Shown: positions 60,046 to 64,000 of the stretch, piece by piece
Position numbering within the stretch: position 1 is the stretch's first letter
How the letters are laid out: each line of letters begins with the position of its first letter
Assembly (NCBI GenBank): GCA_031979385.1
Contig: DALZEF010000013.1
Span: 16,716-80,715, forward strand
DNA length: 64,000 nucleotides
Direction: 5' to 3'
From: Timonella sp031979385
GTDB taxonomy: Bacteria; Actinomycetota; Actinomycetes; Actinomycetales; Cellulomonadaceae
Notes under the pieces: generated by a model
What the model saw: only the letters and a program-made list of their open reading frames with translations
The model's database searches: none
What the model was told of the DNA's origin: nothing
Made by a program: the position numbers and the translations under genes

Positions 60046-61326
60046 TCACTTTGAAACGTACGTGATGTCAGAGGAACTGTAATTGCAGGCGGCGGATGGA
60101 CCCGAGTTGATCTTCTTTGGCTCGCCCTTGGTAACGCCCTGATACTCCTCGCAGATAGCGATCTTGCGCGATGCATCGCCGATGATCGTAACGTTTCGGA
60201 TCTTAGCGGTATCACCTAGGTTCGAGTTGATTCCCGCGATGGACAGGGCAGGTCCAGTTGCAACCACATTGTCGATCTCAACCGAACGTGCATACTGCGT
60301 CGAACAGTTTCCACAGGAACGATAAAGCTTTCCAAAGTCCTCAACCTGGAAGTTCTTGATGATGAACTTACCCGGGCCGTTGTGTTGGAACACCTTGTCC
60401 TCTGCGCTGCGTGCTCCGCCGCCATTGACCGTCATAACCTGCGAAGAGATCTTTCCCTTCTGCGTCGCAGCATCTTCGCCGACGTTTTCCCACCACACAT
60501 TCTCAATGAGGCAGGTTCCCTTGCAGTGGATACCATCGCCCGCACCGTCCCCAATGATCACGTTCTTGATCACGGCACCGTCTTCGAGTTCAAACATCGG
60601 TGGCTGGTTCTCGTCCTGATCGCCTGCGGAGATGCCGTAATAACGTCCCATCTTGCCGTCAAAGGAGGACTCCACCTTGATGGTTGAGTTCACTTTGGTC
60701 GTGCTCGTAGCACTTGGCCATGGGGTAGTAGGGCTGATCGGAGCCGGTGTGGTCCCTCCAGTTCCTGAACCCACGTTGATCAGTTGCCATTGCTGATTGT
60801 ATTGGTTGAGATCCGTGTAACTGGTGATGGGCGCAAAATCATCCTTTGAACGTTCGAGAACTGTGAGCGCCTTTCCAGAGTGAGCGTTCACGAAGCGGAT
60901 GAAACCGGTCTTCTTGTCGATGACGGTGAACTGTTGATTCGCTCCCCCATGCGCGGTGAACTGCTTGAATGGAGCATTCTCTGCAAGGCTCCACTCCCAT
61001 AGGTCTATGACCTTGCCGGAATGGCGGTTCTCAAGCAGGTACGTGCCGTTGGCAGCGGTTCGGAAACGCCACTGCTGCCACGCACCATCGTTTCGGCTGT
61101 ACTGCTGAAGTACGCCGCCGTCAGTTGTGGACCAGCCACCGACTTCGAGAACTTTTCCGCTCTGTCGGTTTTGCAGAACGTACCAACTGTTTGTGTCGAT
61201 CGAGGAGGCCTGTGCAGGGATTGAGCCTCCCACAACCGCCGTAATTGCAACGAGTGCGGCTGCGGTTACCGCCGCACCCCATCTCTTGAGTGATCGCGCA
61301 ATGCGACCAGCGTCATGACGTCCCAT
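60046..61326 (-). CDS. Secreted pectate lyase (PL3) with N-terminal ricin-type lectin domain
   Basis: A 426-residue exported enzyme. Signal peptide about residues 1-40 (ends PAQASS). Residues 45-185 are a ricin-B beta-trefoil with three QxW-like repeats (QQWRF, NQQFTV, NQQWQL) for carbohydrate binding. After a Thr/Pro/Ser linker, residues 210-426 form a PL3 parallel beta-helix: NVIIGDGAGDGIHCKGTC, VWWENVGEDAATQKG and KLYRSCGNC match the family core. It cleaves de-esterified pectin outside the cell. The domain combination supports a plant-litter habitat. Stand-alone gene. Confidence 0.92.
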   Translation of the reverse strand: MGRHDAGRIARSLKRWGAAVTAAALVAITAVVGGSIPAQASSIDTNSWYVLQNRQSGKVLEVGGWSTTDGGVLQQYSRNDGAWQQWRFRTAANGTYLLENRHSGKVIDLWEWSLAENAPFKQFTAHGGANQQFTVIDKKTGFIRFVNAHSGKALTVLERSKDDFAPITSYTDLNQYNQQWQLINVGSGTGGTTPAPISPTTPWPSATSTTKVNSTIKVESSFDGKMGRYYGISAGDQDENQPPMFELEDGAVIKNVIIGDGAGDGIHCKGTCLIENVWWENVGEDAATQKGKISSQVMTVNGGGARSAEDKVFQHNGPGKFIIKNFQVEDFGKLYRSCGNCSTQYARSVEIDNVVATGPALSIAGINSNLGDTAKIRNVTIIGDASRKIAICEEYQGVTKGEPKKINSGPSAACNYSSSDITYVSK

Positions 61327-61514
61327 GAAAACGCCATCCTTCCTATGTTCGCTTCCTTCCAGCTGAGTAGCTCAAAGGTAGAACCCACCATCATCAGGGG
61401 TTTACATCGATGGAGGTCAGGGATGAATGTATCGCACACCATAAGGCCCGCATATAGGAAGTAGTAACGGGAGATAACTCCCCTGCCTAGTTTCGAGGAA
61501 ATTTGACAGACAAA

Positions 61515-61558
61515 AAGCGCTGCGGGCCGCTCCCCAAAGGAGGCGACCCGCAGCGCTT
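61515..61558 (-). terminator. Terminator of the DUF1540 gene
   Basis: A long GC-rich stem (AAGCGCTGCGGG outer part, GCTCC/GGAGG inner part) is followed on the minus strand by TTTTT, about 40 bases past the stop. Confidence 0.88.
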
Positions 61559-61599
61559 AGTGTCCAACCAAGTAGGTCCGAACGAGGCTGGCCTGACTA

Positions 61600-61902
61600 T
61601 CAGCGATGCGCGAAGGTCAAGCAACCTGCGGTTGTTGAGGCTGCGGCTGCACCAACACGAATACTGTCGGCTGCACATTCAAGAGATTCGTTGTGGACGC
61701 AATCGCCGCGCTGGCATGCGCCGACGGTCGTGACAACACGGTCCAGTCCACCCTTTGCGTTGAGCGGGATGAAGGTCGCGCAGGACGCTTGGTCGCCAAC
61801 ACCACCGATGGTGATTGCAGATGCGTGACATCCATCGTGGTTGTAGCCGCAACCGGTGACGTTGCACTCGGTAACGTGCGCGAGATCGTGGTTCAGAGTC
61901 AT
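61600..61902 (-). CDS. Cys-rich DUF1540 protein (two repeats)
   Basis: A 100-residue protein with two copies of a cysteine motif: CNVTGCGYNHDGCHASAITIG with a following ASCATF, and CQRGDCVHNESLECAADSIRVG with a following AGCLTF. The fourfold Cys spacing suggests small metal-binding domains, as proposed for DUF1540. ATG 61902 has GGAGG upstream; the frame continues to 61944 without support. Such proteins are often associated with sporulation or stress in other Gram-positives. Role here unknown. Confidence 0.87.
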   Translation of the reverse strand: MTLNHDLAHVTECNVTGCGYNHDGCHASAITIGGVGDQASCATFIPLNAKGGLDRVVTTVGACQRGDCVHNESLECAADSIRVGAAAASTTAGCLTFAHR

Positions 61903-62192
61903 GGCCCCTCCAAGGTGTGAAGTACAGTTCAATTGACTCCACAATAAAAGAGGAAAACTGTACCCGCTAGACAGTTAGCACTTACTAACCATCTCAGAAT
62001 GCGCATAAGAAACTCGAAAGTGACTTTATTGAGGAAATGTGTTCGCGCAGATGAAAGCCTACAAACCAAGCAATGTATCACCCGCTGATCCACTTCATCT
62101 CATGATGCAAGCAGTAATCTTCACAAAATTTCTTATCGAACAAGACCTAGACCCGCACCCGTGAATGCCCTCAGCATCATATAGATAATGCG
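61903..62192. other. Intergenic, AT-rich
   Basis: The gap between the DUF1540 start and the hspR terminator is richer in A/T than the surroundings. It must hold the DUF1540 promoter. I see no gene, and no HspR-associated inverted repeat (HAIR, CTTGAGT-N7-ACTCAAG). Confidence 0.4.
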
Positions 62193-62222
62193 AATGTCAC
62201 GTAAAACAAATTACGTGACATT
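62193..62222 (-). terminator. Terminator of the dnaJ-hspR unit
   Basis: AATGTCACGTAA and TTACGTGACATT form a perfect 12-bp stem with a six-base loop, 31 bases past the hspR stop. Confidence 0.8.
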
Positions 62223-62252
62223 AGCATTTTCTAATTCTAGGGTTCTCGCGTC

Positions 62253-62855
62253 TCATTCGTCGGGAGTCCACACGATCAGCGCACGGCCAGATGAGAGCCG
62301 ACCGTCAGACTGCTTCACCTCGATCAACTCCGCGCCCACAACTCGACCGCCGCCGATCTCACCAGAGGATCGGCCAGCCGCGGGATCAATTTCCTCGGCT
62401 CTGGCAGTCAGCTGTAGCGGCGCAAACGGGTTACGCATTCCAGTTCCACGTTGTTTCCGTGCTCGGCGTGCAAAGAGAGCCTTACGGCGCTCAGAGACCA
62501 CATCACCCTCCGTCCCAGCCGTGAAAACGCGGGAACCGGGATTGGCCTGGGCGGCAAGCAACTCCACACGGGCTTCAAGCGCTCGAACCTGATTCTCCAA
62601 GTCTAGGATCCTCTTGATTCCCGCAAGGTTGATGCCCTCATCATGCGAGAGGCGCTGGATCTCAACCAACTGCGCAACATCCCGCTTGGAGTAGCGTCGC
62701 CCTCGTCCTGACGTGCGGCGTGGGGAAACCAGACCCAAACGGTCGTACTGTCGCAGGGTCTGGGGGTGCATACCTGCGAGCTCGGCGGCCTTCGAGATCA
62801 CGTAAATGGGCTCGTCATCCCGCACGTTCTCATCAAATACAATCCGAACTCGCAT
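62253..62855 (-). CDS. hspR: Heat-shock repressor HspR (MerR family)
   Basis: A 200-residue regulator of dnaK/clpB-type heat-shock genes. The MerR-type helix-turn-helix YVISKAAELAGMHPQTLRQYDRLGLVSPRRTSGRGRRYS (residues 17-56) is nearly the HspR consensus, followed by a coiled coil (VRALEARVELLAAQ). The C-terminal 100 residues are longer than in many HspR proteins. Its ribosome site GAAGGAG lies inside the end of dnaJ, so both are co-translated. In this family DnaK acts as co-repressor. Confidence 0.93.
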   Translation of the reverse strand: MRVRIVFDENVRDDEPIYVISKAAELAGMHPQTLRQYDRLGLVSPRRTSGRGRRYSKRDVAQLVEIQRLSHDEGINLAGIKRILDLENQVRALEARVELLAAQANPGSRVFTAGTEGDVVSERRKALFARRARKQRGTGMRNPFAPLQLTARAEEIDPAAGRSSGEIGGGRVVGAELIEVKQSDGRLSSGRALIVWTPDE

Positions 62856-62861
62856 GGGTCA

Positions 62862-63830
62862 TCACTCCTTCGCAGAGGCTTTCAGGTCAGCGCGCACATC
62901 CGTTCCGCCAGTGGCCTCACGGAATGCCTCAACGGCCTGCTTCGCGGCCTTGTTGAGGTTCTGTGGCACAACCACGTTCACTGTGACCAGTAGATCACCA
63001 GTTGCCTTAGCGGTCTTCACACCGCGCCCTTTGATACGTAGGACCTTACCGCTTGGGGTGCCCGGCGCAACCTTGACCTTGACGGTCTCTCCTGTGAACG
63101 TGGGTACCTCAACCTGCGCGCCCAGAGCGGCCTCGTCAAAGGTGACGGGAAGGGTCATCCGCAGGTTGTTCCCATCGATCGAGAACACCGGGTGCGGTGC
63201 GACAGAGACGGTCAGCACAAGGTTCCCCGCTGGGCCGCCGTTACTTCCCGGGCGCCCCTTACCTGGGATGCGGATCTTCTGGCCATCCTTCACCCCGGCT
63301 GGGACACGCGCCTTCACGGTGCGCCCTTCCACATTCAGGGTGATCTCGGTGCCGCTCACCGCATTACGGAAAGGCAGGGTTGTCGATGCGGCAATGTCGG
63401 CTCCCGCAGCGGGTGGGTTTGGCCGGAAGCCGGTGCCAAAGTTCTGCTGTCCACCGAATCCCGCGGTTCCAGCTCCGCCAAACATTTGATTGAGGATGTC
63501 CTCGAAACCACCGTTGCTTGATCGTCCACCGCTGAATCCTCCGCCGAACAGGTCCTCAAAGCCACCACCAGTTCCGCTGGTGAAGCGAGGGCCCGATCCC
63601 ATGGATCGGATCGCGTCGTACTGCTCGCGCTGCTGCTTATCCGAGAGAACCGCGTAGGCCTCTCCGATTTCCTTGAACTTCGCCTCCGCCTTCTCGTCAC
63701 CCTGGTTCTGGTCCGGGTGGTACTTGCGCGCGAGTTTGCGGTACGCCTTCTTGATCTCGGCATCGTCTGCTGTTTTCGAGACACCGAGGGTGGCGTAGAA
63801 GTCCTTTTCCAGCCAGTCTTGACCTGTCAA
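62862..63830 (-). CDS. dnaJ: DnaJ-type co-chaperone without zinc finger (DnaJ/CbpA class)
   Basis: A 322-residue J-protein that stimulates DnaK ATPase. The J domain holds HPD at residues 38-40, a Gly/Phe-rich linker spans about 80-140, and the C-terminal substrate-binding repeats begin near residue 145 (RTVKARVPAGVKDGQKIRIPGKG). The CxxCxGxG zinc modules are missing, so it is the type often called DnaJ1 in dnaK operons of actinobacteria. The start is TTG 63830 with AGGAGG upstream. hspR follows after six bases; dnaK-grpE would be expected beyond the window. Confidence 0.93.
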   Translation of the reverse strand: MTGQDWLEKDFYATLGVSKTADDAEIKKAYRKLARKYHPDQNQGDEKAEAKFKEIGEAYAVLSDKQQREQYDAIRSMGSGPRFTSGTGGGFEDLFGGGFSGGRSSNGGFEDILNQMFGGAGTAGFGGQQNFGTGFRPNPPAAGADIAASTTLPFRNAVSGTEITLNVEGRTVKARVPAGVKDGQKIRIPGKGRPGSNGGPAGNLVLTVSVAPHPVFSIDGNNLRMTLPVTFDEAALGAQVEVPTFTGETVKVKVAPGTPSGKVLRIKGRGVKTAKATGDLLVTVNVVVPQNLNKAAKQAVEAFREATGGTDVRADLKASAKE

Positions 63831-63959
63831 GGTGCCTCCTAGAAATCGATGTTGTCACTGTACGTAGTTTGTCTGCTTGCCGACGAGCCCTTAAGTCCCA
63901 GCGCCACTCGCGTTCAGCGGTTGCTGCCTCGATGCACCCGCTCACGTCAGGGTACGGTT

Positions 63960-64000
63960 TTCTATGTTTCGCCCAATTATTTATTGGGCGAAACATAGAA
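63960..64000. terminator. Long hairpin at the window edge upstream of dnaJ
   Basis: A perfect 18-bp stem (63960-63977 with 63983-64000) and TATTT loop. It looks like a terminator of the gene beyond the window or a stable element separating it from dnaJ. The stem may continue past the edge. Confidence 0.7.

Noticed and set aside
1..64000. Prophage, integrative element, insertion sequence or CRISPR array
   Set aside because: No integrase, transposase, phage structural gene, cas gene or regularly spaced direct repeats seen. Both tRNA-Ser genes have intact 3' ends with no attachment-site duplication noticed nearby.

Overview
The window reads as chromosomal DNA of a Gram-positive actinomycete of moderate GC content. 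The support is: a DtxR/IdeR-type iron box, the actinobacterial-type small SRP RNA, HspR next to DnaJ, lipobox lipoproteins, F420/LLM-type oxidoreductase, frequent GTG/TTG starts, and several predicted leaderless transcripts. Polysaccharide-active enzymes (GH81, a GH32-like enzyme, a PL3 pectate lyase, a dead GH18 chitinase) and a chemoreceptor suggest a motile, plant- or litter-associated member of the Micrococcales. A Jonesia-like organism is my guess, not something the sequence proves.

Layout. 1-1320: end of an OpuC-type osmoprotectant transporter. 1298-3134: a small two-gene ABC exporter on the minus strand. 3346-8378: a siderophore uptake and iron-release operon (binding protein, two permeases, ATPase, siderophore-interacting reductase) behind a DtxR box. 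8407-8830: SRP RNA and tRNA-Ser(GGA), divergently transcribed. 8978-18240: acetyltransferase, two small conserved actinobacterial proteins, nucleobase permease, intracellular GH81 glucanase, LLM oxidoreductase and two proteins of unknown function. 18368-20059: a structured leader candidate and a VanY-type carboxypeptidase. 20681-27509: two paralogous TetR plus DHA2-MFS efflux pairs flanking rlmN. 27634-37157: secreted FN3-nuclease, a giant MacB-like ABC protein, DUF202 membrane proteins, an orphan ABC ATPase and two related lipoproteins. 37227-42592: a LacI-regulated sugar ABC operon with a GH32-like hydrolase. 42916-47556: pgi, a DUF1295 membrane protein and an acyl-CoA ligase. 47948-52974: a chemoreceptor and an OpuA-type glycine betaine transporter. 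52975-57006: a low-density region with a GH18 chitinase remnant, a HAD phosphatase, a broken amidase gene and a lipoprotein. 57313-59938: tRNA-Ser(CGA), tadA, upp and a winged-helix regulator behind a Cys-rich leader peptide. 60046-64000: secreted pectate lyase, DUF1540 protein, hspR and dnaJ.

The most interesting unexplained structure is (i) a family of nested-hairpin repeats, with three good and two degenerate copies, several of them just past stop codons; (ii) a highly structured 5' leader upstream of a secreted protein of unknown function, with pairings that partly exclude each other; (iii) a 60-bp displaced copy of part of pgi; (iv) gene decay around 53.9-56.6 kb; and (v) a Cys-rich leader ORF upstream of a winged-helix regulator. 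All calls come from reading sequence and motifs by eye. No database search was run, and start sites are reasoned from Shine-Dalgarno or -10 positions.
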